Shown here: positions 19,131 to 29,333 of the stretch, piece after piece
Position numbering within the stretch: position 1 is the stretch's first letter
How the letters are laid out: each line of letters starts with the position of its first letter
DNA from: Herminiimonas contaminans
Lineage (GTDB): Bacteria > Pseudomonadota > Gammaproteobacteria > Burkholderiales > Burkholderiaceae_D
DNA length: 64,000 nt
Assembly (NCBI RefSeq): GCF_015645465.1
Contig: NZ_JADOEL010000004.1
Location: 62,001 to 126,000, forward strand
Reading direction: 5' to 3'
Translations under genes and position numbers: made by a program
The notes under the pieces: model-generated
Seen by the model: only the letters and a program-made list of their open reading frames with translations
Told to the model about the DNA's origin: nothing
The model's database searches: none

Positions 19131-19973
19131 ATGTTGATGTCTACCCAAGCCAATCGATACGCGCACCAATTACTGACCGCGCGAGCGGATGCGCAACAAA
19201 TTCCCTGCCTGACCAAAGACGACAATCTCACGATAGCCGATGGCTATGATGTGGCCAAATGCATCGTCGATATCCGTACCGCGCAAGGCGAGACGCCGAT
19301 AGGACGCAAGATCGGTTTCACCAATCGCCGTATCTGGCCGAACTATGGTGAGCGCGAACCGATCAACGCACCGATCTGGGCGCATATGTATGACGATACC
19401 GTGCGTTATTCAGAAAATAACCACGGTTTGCAGGACTTGACCGGTGCCGTGCAGCCACGCATAGAGCCAGAGATCGTGTTCAAGCTGGCCAAGGCGCCGC
19501 CCAAGGATGCCACGCTGGAAGATATTACGGATTGCATAGAATGGATGGCGCACGGCTTTGAGCTGGTGGTCTGTCCGTTTGCAGACTGGAAGTTTGAAGC
19601 TGCGGATGCAGTTGCCGCTTTCGGTTTCCACGGCGCACTGATCCTGGGTGAGCCACACGTGTTGTCGTCGGCTACGCGTTTGCACTTGGCAGACATCCTG
19701 ACTGCGGCCAGTGTTTCGCTGTCGTATAGCGAAGGCGAAGAGTTCCGCTTGCATAGCGCAGGCTTTGGCAGCAATGTGCTGGACAGCCCGGTACATGCTT
19801 TGCTGAACCTGCACCAGACCTTGCAGACGCAACCGCAATTCGCACCACTGGCAGCCGGTGAAATTATTGCGACTGGTACTTTGACCGATGCTTATTCAGT
19901 CAAGCCGGGACAAACATGGTCGACTGCGTTTTCTGGTGTGGCTTTGCCAGGACTGACTTTATCGTTCGTCTGA
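19131..19973 (+). CDS. 2-keto-4-pentenoate hydratase / FAH-family protein
   Basis: 280 residues from the ATG at 19131 (a second ATG lies at 19137). The sequence GRKIGFTNRRIW, then RIEPEIVFKL with its metal-binding Glu residues, and the C-terminal LAAGEIIATGTLTDAYSV match the MhpD-like hydratases of the fumarylacetoacetate hydrolase superfamily. These add water to 2-hydroxydienoates in aromatic catabolism. No partner genes of a meta-cleavage pathway flank it, so the substrate is uncertain. It is a single-gene unit ending at a terminator shared with valS. Confidence 0.85.
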   Translation: MLMSTQANRYAHQLLTARADAQQIPCLTKDDNLTIADGYDVAKCIVDIRTAQGETPIGRKIGFTNRRIWPNYGEREPINAPIWAHMYDDTVRYSENNHGLQDLTGAVQPRIEPEIVFKLAKAPPKDATLEDITDCIEWMAHGFELVVCPFADWKFEAADAVAAFGFHGALILGEPHVLSSATRLHLADILTAASVSLSYSEGEEFRLHSAGFGSNVLDSPVHALLNLHQTLQTQPQFAPLAAGEIIATGTLTDAYSVKPGQTWSTAFSGVALPGLTLSFV

Positions 19974-19991
19974 TCCTGCATTAGTCACATG

Positions 19992-20031
19992 AAAAAAGCG
20001 GCTGACGTATTGCTACGTCAGCCGCTTTTTT
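19992..20031 (+). terminator. Bidirectional terminator between hydratase gene and valS
   Basis: AGCGGCTGACGTA at 19997-20009 pairs perfectly with TACGTCAGCCGCT at 20014-20026 (13 bp, 4-base loop), flanked by runs of A and T. Confidence 0.92.
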
Positions 20032-20070
20032 ATTGCCGACCAGTCTCGCAGGGCGGCTCAGTTTGCACGC

Positions 20071-22968
20071 TTACAGTTTGGCAAATTGCTCGCGCAGTTT
20101 GTTCAGTGTGGCCGAGAAGTTGGCAACGCGTTCCTTCTCCTGTGCCACAACTTGTGCCGGTGCGCGGGCGACGAAACTTTCATTGCCGAGCTTGTTGTTG
20201 GCCTTGGTGATTTCGCCATCCAGACGTGCGATTTCCTTGCTCAGGCGTTCGCGTTCTGCAGCCACATCGATTTCCACTTTCAGCATCAGCTTGGCGGTGC
20301 CGACGATGGAAACAGGTGCCGGTGATTCCGGCAACTGGTTCGCAACATTCACTTCCGACAGTTTGGCCAGTGCTTGCAGATACGGTGCGAACGACTGCAG
20401 GCGTTCGGCCTGGGTGGTGTCGCCTGCTTCCAGGATCAGCGGTACGCGCAGTGCTGGTGACAATTGCATTTCACCGCGCAGGTTACGGCAGGCATCGGTC
20501 ATCGACTTCAGTTCTGCCATCCAGTTCTCTGCCTGCTCATCGATCTTGCCAGCCTGTGCTTCAGGGTAAGGCTGCAGCATGATGGAATCGCCGGCAGGAT
20601 TAGCTTTGTAACCTGTCAGTGGCGCCACGGTTTGCCACAAGGCTTCCGTGATGAACGGGATCACCGGATGTGCCAGGCGCAAGATGGTTTCCAGTACGCG
20701 CAACAGGGTGCGACGTGTCGCGCGCTGCTGTGCTTCGGTACCGGTCTGGATCTGTACCTTGGCAACTTCCAGATACCAGTCGCAATATTCATCCCAGATG
20801 AATTGATATAAGGACGCCGCGATATTGTCGAAGCGATAGTCGGCAAAGCCTTTGGCGATGTCGGCTTCGGTGCGCTGCAGTTTGGAAACGATCCAGCGAT
20901 CCGCTTGCGAGAAGTCGGTGTAACCACCCGGATCGCAATCACCGGCTGCACATGGCGCATCGCGGAAACCACAATCGTGGCCTTCGCAATTCATCAGCAC
21001 GAAGCGGGTTGCATTCCACAGCTTGTTGCAGAAGTTGCGATAGCCTTCGCAGCGGCTCAGGTCGAAGTTGATGTTGCGACCCAGCGACGCATAGCTCGCC
21101 ATCGTGAAGCGCAGCGCATCGGTACCGTAAGCCGAGATACCGGCCGGGAATTCCTTGCGTGTTGCTTTCTCGATGCTGGTCGCCTGCTTAGGATTCATCA
21201 GGCCGATGGTGCGTTTGCCTACCAGATCGTCGACGTTGATGCCGTCGATCAGGTCGATAGGGTCCAGCGTGTTGCCTTTCGACTTGGACATTTTTTGTCC
21301 GCTGCTGTCGCGTATCAGGCCGTGCACGTACACCGTTTTGAACGGGACTTTGCCGGTGAAGTGCGTGGTCATCATGACCATGCGCGCGACCCAGAAGAAA
21401 ATAATGTCGAAGCCGGTGACCAGTACTGACGATGGCAGGAAGGTTTTGAAGTCCGGTGTTTCCTCCGGCCAGCCCAGCGTCGAGAACGGCACCAGTGCCG
21501 ACGAGAACCAGGTGTCGAGCACGTCTTCGTCGCGTGTCAGCGGGCCGTTGTAGCCAGCTGCAGCAGCCTTGGCTTTTGCTTCTTCTTCATTGCGGGCGAC
21601 ATAGACTTTGCCTTCGCTGTCATACCAGGCCGGGATTTGATGGCCCCACCACAGTTGACGCGAGATACACCAGTCCTGGATGTTGTTGAGCCACTGGTTG
21701 TAAGTGTTGGTCCAGTTTTCCGGCAGCATCTGGATTTCACCGTTCGCGACTTTTTCCAGTGCGACTTCGGTAATCGATTTGCCCGGGAAGTAAGTGCCTT
21801 CCGGTGCCGGTTTGCTCATGGCGACGAACCACTGATCGGTCAGCATAGGCTCGATCACGGTGTTGGTACGGTCACCGCGAGGCACCATCAATTTGTGCGG
21901 CTTGACCAGTTCCAGCAAACCTTGTGCATCGAGATCAGCAACGATTTGTTTGCGCGCGGCAAAACGGTCGAGACCCTGATAGGCGGCAGGTGCGTTTTCA
22001 TTGATCTTGGCATCCAGTGTCAGGATGCTGATCTTGTCGAGGTTGTGACGCTGGCCGACGGCGTAATCGTTGAAGTCATGCGCAGGCGTGATCTTCACGC
22101 AACCGGTACCGAATTCCTTGTCGACGTAATCGTCGGCGATCAGCGGAATGTCGCGATCGCACAGCGGCAGCTTCAGCAGCTTGCCGACCAGGTGCTGATA
22201 ACGGGTGTCGGTCGGATCGACCGCAACGGCAACGTCGCCCAGCATGGTTTCTGGACGGGTGGTGGCGACCACGATGAAGTTGCGCTCTTCCCACTCGGTG
22301 GCATTGCCCTCGTCATCAAACGCGATCGGGAATTTGTAGCTGGAGCCATCCGCCAGTGGATAGCGGATATTCCACATCTGGCCGTCTTCTTCTTCCGATA
22401 CCACTTCCAGGTCGGAAACAGCGGTGCCGAGTACCGGGTCCCAGTTGACCAGGCGTTTGCCGCGGTAGATCAGGCCTTGTTCCACCAGGCGCACGAATAC
22501 TTCGGTCACGGTCTTGGAGCGTGGCTCATCCATCGTGAAGTATTCACGGCTCCAGTCAGGCGACGCACCGAGGCGACGGATCTGGCCGGTGATGGTGGAG
22601 CCGGATTTTTCTTTCCATTCCCACACTTTTTCGACGAATTTTTCGCGGCCGAGGTCATGGCGCGTAATCTTTTGCGCGTCGAGCTGGCGCTCTACCACGA
22701 TCTGGGTCGCGATACCGGCATGGTCGGTACCCGGGATCCAGGCAGTGTTGTAGCCGCGCATACGGTGGTAGCGCGTCAGGCCGTCCATGATGGTCTGATT
22801 GAATGCATGGCCCAGATGCAGGGTGCCGGTCACGTTCGGCGGCGGCAACTGGATGCTGAAAGCGGGTTTGTCTGCGTCGGTGGTGGCGGTGTAGTAACCG
22901 CGGTTCTCCCATTCGGTGCGCCAGAACGCTTCAATGTCGGCGGGATCGAAAGACTTGGCTAATTCCAT
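20071..22968 (-). CDS. valS: Valyl-tRNA synthetase
   Basis: 965 residues from the ATG at 22968 ([16 protein letters not shown]); a longer open frame begins at 22995. This large class I synthetase charges tRNA-Val. The HIGH-type motif is in [19 protein letters not shown] and KMSKS in [15 protein letters not shown]. The inserted editing domain ([16 protein letters not shown]), which removes threonine, is complete, and the C-terminus ends in the usual coiled coil ([19 protein letters not shown]). It is divergent from the thiS leader. Confidence 0.98.
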   Translation of the reverse strand: MELAKSFDPADIEAFWRTEWENRGYYTATTDADKPAFSIQLPPPNVTGTLHLGHAFNQTIMDGLTRYHRMRGYNTAWIPGTDHAGIATQIVVERQLDAQKITRHDLGREKFVEKVWEWKEKSGSTITGQIRRLGASPDWSREYFTMDEPRSKTVTEVFVRLVEQGLIYRGKRLVNWDPVLGTAVSDLEVVSEEEDGQMWNIRYPLADGSSYKFPIAFDDEGNATEWEERNFIVVATTRPETMLGDVAVAVDPTDTRYQHLVGKLLKLPLCDRDIPLIADDYVDKEFGTGCVKITPAHDFNDYAVGQRHNLDKISILTLDAKINENAPAAYQGLDRFAARKQIVADLDAQGLLELVKPHKLMVPRGDRTNTVIEPMLTDQWFVAMSKPAPEGTYFPGKSITEVALEKVANGEIQMLPENWTNTYNQWLNNIQDWCISRQLWWGHQIPAWYDSEGKVYVARNEEEAKAKAAAAGYNGPLTRDEDVLDTWFSSALVPFSTLGWPEETPDFKTFLPSSVLVTGFDIIFFWVARMVMMTTHFTGKVPFKTVYVHGLIRDSSGQKMSKSKGNTLDPIDLIDGINVDDLVGKRTIGLMNPKQATSIEKATRKEFPAGISAYGTDALRFTMASYASLGRNINFDLSRCEGYRNFCNKLWNATRFVLMNCEGHDCGFRDAPCAAGDCDPGGYTDFSQADRWIVSKLQRTEADIAKGFADYRFDNIAASLYQFIWDEYCDWYLEVAKVQIQTGTEAQQRATRRTLLRVLETILRLAHPVIPFITEALWQTVAPLTGYKANPAGDSIMLQPYPEAQAGKIDEQAENWMAELKSMTDACRNLRGEMQLSPALRVPLILEAGDTTQAERLQSFAPYLQALAKLSEVNVANQLPESPAPVSIVGTAKLMLKVEIDVAAERERLSKEIARLDGEITKANNKLGNESFVARAPAQVVAQEKERVANFSATLNKLREQFAKL

Positions 22969-23124
22969 GATTGAGTATGAATTGAATCGAATCAAGCATT
23001 ATAAGTGACGATGAGGGGGTGTATTGCCTCTGATAGCTCAAATGAAGGTAGAATTCTGGTCTTCTTTGCTGGTCTGAGCCTGTACGCCTCGCCTGAAGTT
23101 GAGTTTTAACTGGATGACAAGATG

Positions 23125-23240
23125 GGCGTCTTCGCCTGTGCGACTGACCGCAACGTCCGTAAACAATTGCCGCACAGCTGCGGCAGCCCGGATGCAAAGC
23201 CGTAAGCCTTAAATAAATGACAAGGCAGCCAACGGCACGC
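23125..23240 (+). promoter_or_regulatory. Structured RNA leader upstream of thiS
   Basis: Three nested or consecutive helices can be drawn in the 279-base gap before thiS. GGCG 23125-23128 pairs with CGCC 23133-23136. TGCCGCA 23168-23174 pairs with TGCGGCA 23179-23185. A compact two-part stem has GCCG 23199-23202 with CGGC 23233-23236 enclosing GCCTT 23206-23210 with AAGGC 23222-23226. The last structure ends 11 bases before the ATG at 23248. I see neither CTGAGA nor the CTGATCTGGATAAT-type box of a TPP riboswitch. A regulatory role is inferred. Confidence 0.45.
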
Positions 23241-23247
23241 AGCCACC

Positions 23248-23469
23248 ATGGAAAATAGTGAAGTGATGCTAGAGATCGAATTGAACGGCGCTGCGCGCCA
23301 GGTAAGGGATGGCCAGAACGTGGCCGACCTGATAGAAGAATTGTCACTGTCCGGCAAAGCCGTGGCAGTAGCCATCAACCGTGAAATCGTCCCGCGCGGT
23401 GCGTGGGCAGAGCGCCAGTTACAGGCGGCTGATCGTATCGATATCGTGCGCGCCATAGGCGGCGGCTGA
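23248..23469 (+). CDS. thiS: Sulfur carrier protein ThiS
   Basis: 73 residues from 23248, or 67 from the in-frame ATG at 23266 (MLEIELNG), which matches the family's usual start better. Neither has a strong ribosome binding site. ThiS has a ubiquitin-like beta-grasp fold. Its C-terminal Gly-Gly (RAIGGG) is adenylated and thiocarboxylated to donate sulfur to the thiazole of thiamin. INREIVPRGAWAERQL is the conserved central segment. It is followed by thiG and thiE. Confidence 0.95.
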   Translation: MENSEVMLEIELNGAARQVRDGQNVADLIEELSLSGKAVAVAINREIVPRGAWAERQLQAADRIDIVRAIGGG

Positions 23470-23574
23470 TCTCGGCCCGTGTCGGCAGCTCAAGCTGCCA
23501 TGCATGTTAGCCATTGTTTACTTTAATTCCCACGCAGTTTGCCCCATCCTGCACCCACGTACCCGGAACCCATC

Positions 23575-24372
23575 ATGACCAGCGCCCATTTCCCTGACGA
23601 ACAATTGACGATCGCAGGTACCACTTACCGTTCCCGCCTCCTGGTAGGCAGCGGTAAATACAAAGACCTCGAGCAGACCCGCGCTGCCAGCGAAGCAAGT
23701 GGCGCACAAATCGTCACCGTTGCTATCCGTCGCGTCAACATCGGCCAGGACCCGAACGCACCTAGCCTGCTCGACGTGCTGCCACCATCCGAATACACCT
23801 TGCTGCCGAATTCGGCTGGTTGCTACAACGCAGCAGATGCCGTTTATACCTTGCAACTGGGTCGTGAAATCCTCGGCGGCCACAAGCTGTGCAAGCTGGA
23901 AGTGCTGGGCGATGAAAAGACCCTGTTTCCGAACATGCCGGAAACCCTGAAAGCAGCAGAAACGCTGGTCAAGGATGGCTTTGATGTCATGGTCTATTGC
24001 AGCGATGATCCTATCCAGGCGCGCATGCTGGAAGACATCGGTTGTGCCGCCATCATGCCGCTGGCTTCATTGATCGGCTCGGGCATGGGCATCCTCAACC
24101 CTTGGAACCTGTCGCTCATCATTGAGCAAAGCAAAGTCCCGGTCATCGTCGATGCGGGTGTTGGTACTGCTTCGGATGCAGCGATTGCGATGGAACTGGG
24201 TTGCGACGGTGTGCTGATGAATACAGCCATTGCTGGTGCGCAAGATCCGGTGCGCATGGCGCATGCAATGAAACTGGGCATAGAAGCCGGACGCAACGCT
24301 TACCTGGCAGGTCGTATCGCTCGTAAATTCGCCGCTTCCCCATCGTCGCCGATGGCCGGACGCGTGGTTTAA
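23575..24372 (+). CDS. thiG: Thiazole synthase ThiG
   Basis: 265 residues from the ATG at 23575. ThiG is a TIM-barrel enzyme that joins deoxyxylulose 5-phosphate, the ThiS thiocarboxylate and dehydroglycine into the thiazole phosphate. The conserved [23 protein letters not shown] and [32 protein letters not shown] (read as separate conserved stretches) are present. The deoxyxylulose substrate is made by Dxs, encoded at 39314. It lies about 100 bases after thiS and 26 bases before thiE. Confidence 0.97.
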   Translation: MTSAHFPDEQLTIAGTTYRSRLLVGSGKYKDLEQTRAASEASGAQIVTVAIRRVNIGQDPNAPSLLDVLPPSEYTLLPNSAGCYNAADAVYTLQLGREILGGHKLCKLEVLGDEKTLFPNMPETLKAAETLVKDGFDVMVYCSDDPIQARMLEDIGCAAIMPLASLIGSGMGILNPWNLSLIIEQSKVPVIVDAGVGTASDAAIAMELGCDGVLMNTAIAGAQDPVRMAHAMKLGIEAGRNAYLAGRIARKFAASPSSPMAGRVV

Positions 24373-24398
24373 GTTCTTTAGTAAGAAAGCATAGACGC

Positions 24399-25028
24399 AT
24401 GGACAAGGTATCTCATCTGCACGGTCTCTATCTCGTTACTCCGGATTGGGACGACACCCGCAAGCTGCTGGAAATCACTGAACTGGCGCTGAAAGGCGGC
24501 GTCAGCCTGCTGCAATATCGTCACAAGACCGCGGATGCCGCCTTGCGCCAGGAACAGGCGGAATGCCTGCAGGCTCTGTGCCGTAGCTACCAGGTACCGT
24601 TCATCATCAACGATCACATCGACCTGTGCCTGAGCATCAACGCCGACGGCATGCACGTCGGTGGTACCGATAAATCGGTGGCAGAAGTGCGTGCGATTAT
24701 CGGCTCGGACAAAATCCTCGGTTCGTCCTGCTACGGCGACCTGGCGCTGGCGCATGCAGCACAGGCGGCGGGTGCCAGCTATGTGGCCTTCGGTGGTTTC
24801 TATCCATCCAAAGTGAAAAAGTATCCGGTCACCACCGCGCCTACCATCGTCAGCGACTGGAAAGCCCAAGGTAAAGTACCGAGCTGCGTCATCGGCGGCA
24901 TGAACAAGGAAAATTCTGCGCCACTAGTGGCCAACGGTGCCGATATGGTGGCCGCGATCAGCAGCGTCTACCTGGCGGGCGATCCGCAAGCGGCAGCACG
25001 TGCTTTCGTCAATTTGTTCCCGGCCTGA
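24399..25028 (+). CDS. thiE: Thiamin-phosphate synthase ThiE
   Basis: 209 residues. ThiE couples the pyrimidine and thiazole moieties to thiamin monophosphate. The TIM-barrel motifs are seen: LYLVTPDW, QYRHKTAD (pyrophosphate-binding Arg/Lys), INDHIDLCLSINADGMHVGG and YVAFGGFYPSKVKK. It is the last gene of thiS-thiG-thiE and is followed by a terminator hairpin. thiO, thiC and thiD are not in the window. Confidence 0.96.
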   Translation: MDKVSHLHGLYLVTPDWDDTRKLLEITELALKGGVSLLQYRHKTADAALRQEQAECLQALCRSYQVPFIINDHIDLCLSINADGMHVGGTDKSVAEVRAIIGSDKILGSSCYGDLALAHAAQAAGASYVAFGGFYPSKVKKYPVTTAPTIVSDWKAQGKVPSCVIGGMNKENSAPLVANGADMVAAISSVYLAGDPQAAARAFVNLFPA

Positions 25029-25042
25029 TCTGGCACCTCTTG

Positions 25043-25083
25043 TTTGTTGCTGACCGATCCGGTCGGCAACAAATATCGTTTTC
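25043..25083 (+). terminator. Terminator of the thiSGE unit
   Basis: TTTGTTGCTGACCG at 25043-25056 pairs with CGGTCGGCAACAAA at 25060-25073 (one G-U pair, 3-base loop), followed by TATCGTTTT. Confidence 0.8.
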
Positions 25084-25173
25084 CCTGCATTAATTCCCTT
25101 ACTATCGGCTGCCATCAGGCAAGAGACGCGTAATCAGCGGCATGTCACCTGCTGTCGCGGCTATAATCGATAG

Positions 25174-27450
25174 ATGCAAAATCTTCTTCACAATCTCAAT
25201 CCCGAACAACTCGCTGCAGTCACCTTACCCGCGCAACCAGCGTTGATCCTGGCAGGTGCCGGTTCCGGTAAAACCCGTGTACTGACAACGCGCATAGCCT
25301 GGCTGATCCAGACCGGACAAGTATCGCCTGCAGGCATACTCGCGGTAACCTTTACCAACAAGGCCGCGAAGGAAATGATGACGCGCTTGTCGGCGATGAT
25401 GCCCATCAACACACGCGGCATGTGGATAGGGACCTTCCACGGATTGTGTAATCGCCTGCTGCGCGCGCATTATCGCGACGCTGCCTTGCCACAGACTTTC
25501 CAGATCCTCGATTCGCAGGATCAGTTATCGATGATCAAGCGTTTGCTCAAGGCAAACAATATTGATGACGAAAAGTATCCGCCGCGTAACCTGATGTACT
25601 TCATCAACGGTGCGAAAGACCAGGGTTTGCGTGCGAATGCGGTAGAAGCATTTGATGATTACAACCGCAAGATGGTCGAGCTGTATGACCTATACGACCA
25701 GCAATGCCAGCGTGAAGGCGTGGTCGATTTTGCCGAGCTGCTGTTGCGCACCTATGAATTACTGAGCCGCAACCAGCCGCTGCGCGAACACTATCAATCG
25801 CGCTTCCGTCACATCCTGGTCGACGAATTCCAGGATACCAATGACTTGCAATACAACTGGCTGAAGCTGATGGCTGGTACGCAAGGTGCGGTGTTTGCAG
25901 TCGGCGACGACGATCAAAGTATCTATGCATTCCGTGGTGCCAACGTCGGCAACATGAGTGCCTTCGAGCGCGAATTCAAAGTCGAGAACCTGATCAAGCT
26001 GGAGCAAAACTATCGCTCGCATGGCCACATCCTCGACACGGCGAATACGCTGATCGCGAACAACAGCAAACGCCTGGGCAAGAATTTGCATACCGATGCC
26101 GGTCACGGTGAGCTGGTGCGCATCTATGAAGCGACCAGCGATTTGCAGGAAGCGCAGTGGATCATCGAAGAAACCAAGAGCCTGATCGCAGAAGGTGCGG
26201 CGCGTAGCGAGATCGCTGTACTGTATCGCTCGAATGCGCAATCACGTGTGATCGAACACGCCTTGTTCTCTTCCGGCATTCCTTATCGTGTGTATGGCGG
26301 CCAGCGCTTCTTCGAGCGCGCTGAGGTCAAGCATGCGATCGCGTATCTGCAGTTGATGGACAATCCGCATAACGATTCCGCTTTCTTGCGCGTGGTGAAT
26401 TTCCCGACGCGCGGCATAGGCGCACGTTCGCTCGAGCAATTGCAGGATGCGGCCAAACAATATGGCATCTCCTTGTATGCAGCCGTGCCCTATGTCACAG
26501 GCAAGGCCGGTTCGGCACTGGGCGCGTTCATCAAATTGATAGAAGCCACCCGCTTCGAAACACAAAATCTGCCCCTGCCGGAAATGGTGCAGGTCGTGAT
26601 CGAAGCCAGTGGTTTGATCACGCATTACCAGAATGAAAAAGAAGGCGCTGATCGGATAGAGAATCTGGAGCAGGTAGTCAGTGCGGCGACCCTGTTTGTA
26701 TCGGAAGAAGGTTTTGGCATAGATGCGCCTGCCTTGCTCGGACCAAGCAGCCAGCAAATGGCGGGCCCTGCCATCGTCACGCAGGATGGCGTCGAAGTGC
26801 TGGATGCTGATGCGCCTTTGCCAGTCGTGATGTCGCCGTTGTCGGCCTTCCTGTCGCACGCGTCGCTGGAAGCAGGTGACAATCAGGCGCAGGCTGGCCA
26901 GGATGCTTTACAACTGATGACAGTGCACTCGGCCAAAGGTCTGGAATTCGATGCCGTATTTATTACCGGCCTCGAAGAAGGTTTGTTCCCGCACGAAAAT
27001 TCGCAGAAAGAAGAAGGCGGCGTGGAAGAAGAGCGACGCCTGATGTATGTCGCGATTACCCGTGCCAAACGCCGTCTCTATATCAGCTTCTCGCAGACGC
27101 GCATGTTGCACGGTCAGATGCGCTTCAACCTGAAATCGCGCTTCTTTGAAGAGATGCCGGAAGATTCATTGAAGTGGCTGTCGCCCAAAGTGCAGCAGCA
27201 TCACTGGACGGCGCAGCCGAAAGCGGCGTGGGAAGATGCACTCGGTGCCGGTACCAATCAGATCGCGCAAAACATCACGAAAAAAGATATAGGCTGGCGC
27301 ATAGGCGAATCTGTCGCACATGCGAAGTTTGGTGAAGGCGTCATCGTCAATATCGAAGGCAGTGGTGGCAATGCACGTGCGCACATCAACTTTGGCCGAC
27401 ATGGCATGAAGTTGCTGGATTTGAGTGTCGCCAAGCTCGAGAAGGTGTGA
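25174..27450 (+). CDS. uvrD: UvrD/PcrA-type superfamily 1 DNA helicase
   Basis: 758 residues. The helicase motifs are in order: Q motif LNPEQLAAV, Walker A AGAGSGKTRVLTTR, motif II LVDEFQDTN, motif III VGDDDQSIYAFRGA, motif IV EQNYRS, motif V TVHSAKGLEFDAV and motif VI VAITRAKRRL. The C-terminal Tudor-like segment (VAHAKFGEGVIVNIEG) is typical of UvrD and PcrA. It unwinds DNA 3'-5' in nucleotide-excision and mismatch repair. Rep is the main alternative, but the C-terminal domain favours UvrD/PcrA. Confidence 0.93.
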   Translation: MQNLLHNLNPEQLAAVTLPAQPALILAGAGSGKTRVLTTRIAWLIQTGQVSPAGILAVTFTNKAAKEMMTRLSAMMPINTRGMWIGTFHGLCNRLLRAHYRDAALPQTFQILDSQDQLSMIKRLLKANNIDDEKYPPRNLMYFINGAKDQGLRANAVEAFDDYNRKMVELYDLYDQQCQREGVVDFAELLLRTYELLSRNQPLREHYQSRFRHILVDEFQDTNDLQYNWLKLMAGTQGAVFAVGDDDQSIYAFRGANVGNMSAFEREFKVENLIKLEQNYRSHGHILDTANTLIANNSKRLGKNLHTDAGHGELVRIYEATSDLQEAQWIIEETKSLIAEGAARSEIAVLYRSNAQSRVIEHALFSSGIPYRVYGGQRFFERAEVKHAIAYLQLMDNPHNDSAFLRVVNFPTRGIGARSLEQLQDAAKQYGISLYAAVPYVTGKAGSALGAFIKLIEATRFETQNLPLPEMVQVVIEASGLITHYQNEKEGADRIENLEQVVSAATLFVSEEGFGIDAPALLGPSSQQMAGPAIVTQDGVEVLDADAPLPVVMSPLSAFLSHASLEAGDNQAQAGQDALQLMTVHSAKGLEFDAVFITGLEEGLFPHENSQKEEGGVEEERRLMYVAITRAKRRLYISFSQTRMLHGQMRFNLKSRFFEEMPEDSLKWLSPKVQQHHWTAQPKAAWEDALGAGTNQIAQNITKKDIGWRIGESVAHAKFGEGVIVNIEGSGGNARAHINFGRHGMKLLDLSVAKLEKV

Positions 27451-27466
27451 GTGGCAGGGTAGGACA

Positions 27467-27491
27467 GCAAGCGCAGATATTCTGCGCTTGC
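27467..27491. terminator. Perfect hairpin between convergent uvrD and membrane-protein genes
   Basis: GCAAGCGCAGA at 27467-27477 pairs perfectly with TCTGCGCTTGC at 27481-27491 across a 3-base loop. There is no T run on either side, so termination may be factor-assisted. Confidence 0.5.
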
Positions 27492-27500
27492 CGTTGATGG

Positions 27501-28277
27501 TCAGAACGACAGATTTTCCGGCGGTTCACCGAACAGGTGGGTGTAAGTCGGGAAAAACGAGCAATACATAATCACGGTCAGTACCAGCGACAGCGGCAGC
27601 AGGATAAAGATGGACGCTGAAGCCGAGTTCAGCAAGATACCCAGTATCGAGCTCACCACGACCGGGAAAATCATCCCTATGCTGACCCAGGCCAGGCCGT
27701 AAATCAGGAAGGCTTTGCCAGCGCGGCGTACTGCAAAGAAGCTGTAAAAAATCGCTTTGCCCACGCCCATGCCTTGCCATGCGATCAGCGGTGCGGCGTA
27801 CCAGAACGCCATCGCCGCAGGAATATATACCAGAGCAGCAAAGAACATCGCCGAGGTCATGCTGGAGCCACGTACGGTTTCTGCATCGAGTACGATCTGG
27901 CCGGTAATTGCCTGCCAGAACACGCCGCCGTCGATCAGGCTGGAAGCACCGATCGCGACGATGGCTGCTACCAGGTACAAAGTCCCCAGTTTGATCAGCG
28001 TGCGTTTCGCAGGTGAGCGGAAGCCGACCAGCAGCAGGTTCGGATACACCCGTTTACCCGCTTTGACGTAAGCACATGCGTGCATGAAAGTCATCGAAAA
28101 CAGCGGTACCAGGATCAGCGGCAGCAATTGCCCGATCACAGGAATGATGCCTACGCCCAGCATCAGGAACATATAGGCAAAGAAGAGCGTCGATAATTCA
28201 GCCGGTTGTTTGCGGAAGATGGCAAAGCCTTCCTTGACCCAAATCCAACCGGTTATTGCAGGCAGTTTTTCCATCAT
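27501..28277 (-). CDS. BPSS1780-type multi-pass membrane protein
   Basis: 258 residues with about six hydrophobic helices and no enzyme motif. The N-terminal segment with [18 protein letters not shown] is typical of the family annotated as BPSS1780 family membrane protein in Burkholderiales; the function is unknown. Its ATG overlaps the thrB stop codon by four bases, so the two are translationally coupled. A transport or envelope role is possible but not supported by any motif. Confidence 0.8.
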   Translation of the reverse strand: MMEKLPAITGWIWVKEGFAIFRKQPAELSTLFFAYMFLMLGVGIIPVIGQLLPLILVPLFSMTFMHACAYVKAGKRVYPNLLLVGFRSPAKRTLIKLGTLYLVAAIVAIGASSLIDGGVFWQAITGQIVLDAETVRGSSMTSAMFFAALVYIPAAMAFWYAAPLIAWQGMGVGKAIFYSFFAVRRAGKAFLIYGLAWVSIGMIFPVVVSSILGILLNSASASIFILLPLSLVLTVIMYCSFFPTYTHLFGEPPENLSF

Positions 28278-29242
28278 CCAGCCGAAGTAAAAAGAGGGGG
28301 AGTCGCTTGTTCGATGCGCAAGCGCAAGATACGTTCAAAATGCCCCGGGTCATGCGGCGTCAGCATTTCTGCATCGCGCGGCATGTGGAAATCATATAAG
28401 CGTGACAGCCAGAAGCGCAAGGCACCAGCGCGCAGCATAGGCTGCCAGGCCGCTTGCTCAGCGTCTGTGAACGGACGCACGTGGTGGTAAGCATCCAGCA
28501 TCGCGCGCACGCGTTCCAGATCCAGCACGCCAGTCTCTACATCGATACACCAGTCATTCACGGTCACTGCGACATCGAACAGCCAGGTATCGCAACCGGC
28601 GAAATAGAAATCAAAGAAGCCGGTCAGGTGATCGCCGTTGAACATCACATTGTTGCGGAACAGGTCGGCGTGTATCGGGCCGTTCTGTAATTGGCGATAC
28701 GTATCCGATTCAGCGAACGCGTTCTGGAATGCCATTTCTTCTGTCAGCAGCTGTTTATTGCTGTCGGACAGGTAAGGCATGACCAGTGGTGCGGTTTCAT
28801 TGCGCCATGCCAGGCCACGCAGGTTAGGCTGACGGATAGGGAAGTTCTCTGCGGCGATATGCATGCGTGCCAGCATTGCACCGACGGCGGCGCAATGAAC
28901 GGCTTGCGGGTCCATCTGCGAGCTGCCTTCCAGCTTGCTGACGATCGAAGCCGGTTTGCCGTGCAAGGCATTGATCAGGTCACCCTTGTGATTCGCGATA
29001 GGAGCAGGCACCAGCACGCCGCGCTCGGCCAGATGACGCATCAGGTTCAGGTAGAACGGCAGCTGCTCGAAGCTCAGGTTCTCGAATATGGTCAATACAT
29101 ATTCGCCGAACTCGGTCGTGATGAAGAAGTTGGTGTTTTCTATGCCGGATGGAATGCCCTTGATCGCGAGCGCTTTGCCCAGATCGAATTGGGTGATCCA
29201 TTGAGAGAGGTCATCCAGAGTGACCGGGGTAAATACTGCCAT
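28274..29242 (-). CDS. thrB: Homoserine kinase (aminoglycoside-phosphotransferase fold)
   Basis: 322 residues. This is the ThrB type found in betaproteobacteria and pseudomonads, related to choline/aminoglycoside kinases rather than to the GHMP-type E. coli enzyme. It has [22 protein letters not shown] at the nucleotide-binding N-lobe, the catalytic-loop [12 protein letters not shown] and the metal-binding [15 protein letters not shown]. It phosphorylates homoserine in threonine synthesis. It overlaps the downstream membrane-protein gene by four bases. Confidence 0.93.
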   Translation of the reverse strand: MAVFTPVTLDDLSQWITQFDLGKALAIKGIPSGIENTNFFITTEFGEYVLTIFENLSFEQLPFYLNLMRHLAERGVLVPAPIANHKGDLINALHGKPASIVSKLEGSSQMDPQAVHCAAVGAMLARMHIAAENFPIRQPNLRGLAWRNETAPLVMPYLSDSNKQLLTEEMAFQNAFAESDTYRQLQNGPIHADLFRNNVMFNGDHLTGFFDFYFAGCDTWLFDVAVTVNDWCIDVETGVLDLERVRAMLDAYHHVRPFTDAEQAAWQPMLRAGALRFWLSRLYDFHMPRDAEMLTPHDPGHFERILRLRIEQATPPLFTSAG

Positions 29243-29269
29243 GAGGAAATATGAAAGAAATACGTATCA

Positions 29270-29306
29270 TCAAAAAACAAAAAATAACGCACCGGGGTGC
29301 GTTATT
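29270..29306 (-). terminator. Terminator between the DUF2782-like gene and thrB
   Basis: On the minus strand a perfect 11-bp stem (AATAACGCACC with GGTGCGTTATT, 29283-29306) with a 2-base centre is followed by TTTTTTGTTTTTTG. It separates the small secreted protein gene from thrB. Confidence 0.85.
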
Positions 29307-29333
29307 GGGAGACAGTTGCGCTAACTAAGTAGC

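Noticed and set aside
21637-22962. Plus-strand open frame of 441 codons inside valS
   Set aside because: valS on the opposite strand is unambiguous with all motifs; the overlapping frame shows no family features.
23190-23240. c-di-GMP (GEMM-I) riboswitch suggested by GCAAAGCC followed by GCCTTAA
   Set aside because: The short matches resemble part of the motif, but the upstream half (GGGCAAACC-type segment and its stem) and the tetraloop receptor are missing.
22969-23247. TPP riboswitch upstream of thiS
   Set aside because: The expected conserved TPP boxes were sought on the plus strand and not found; only general hairpins are present.
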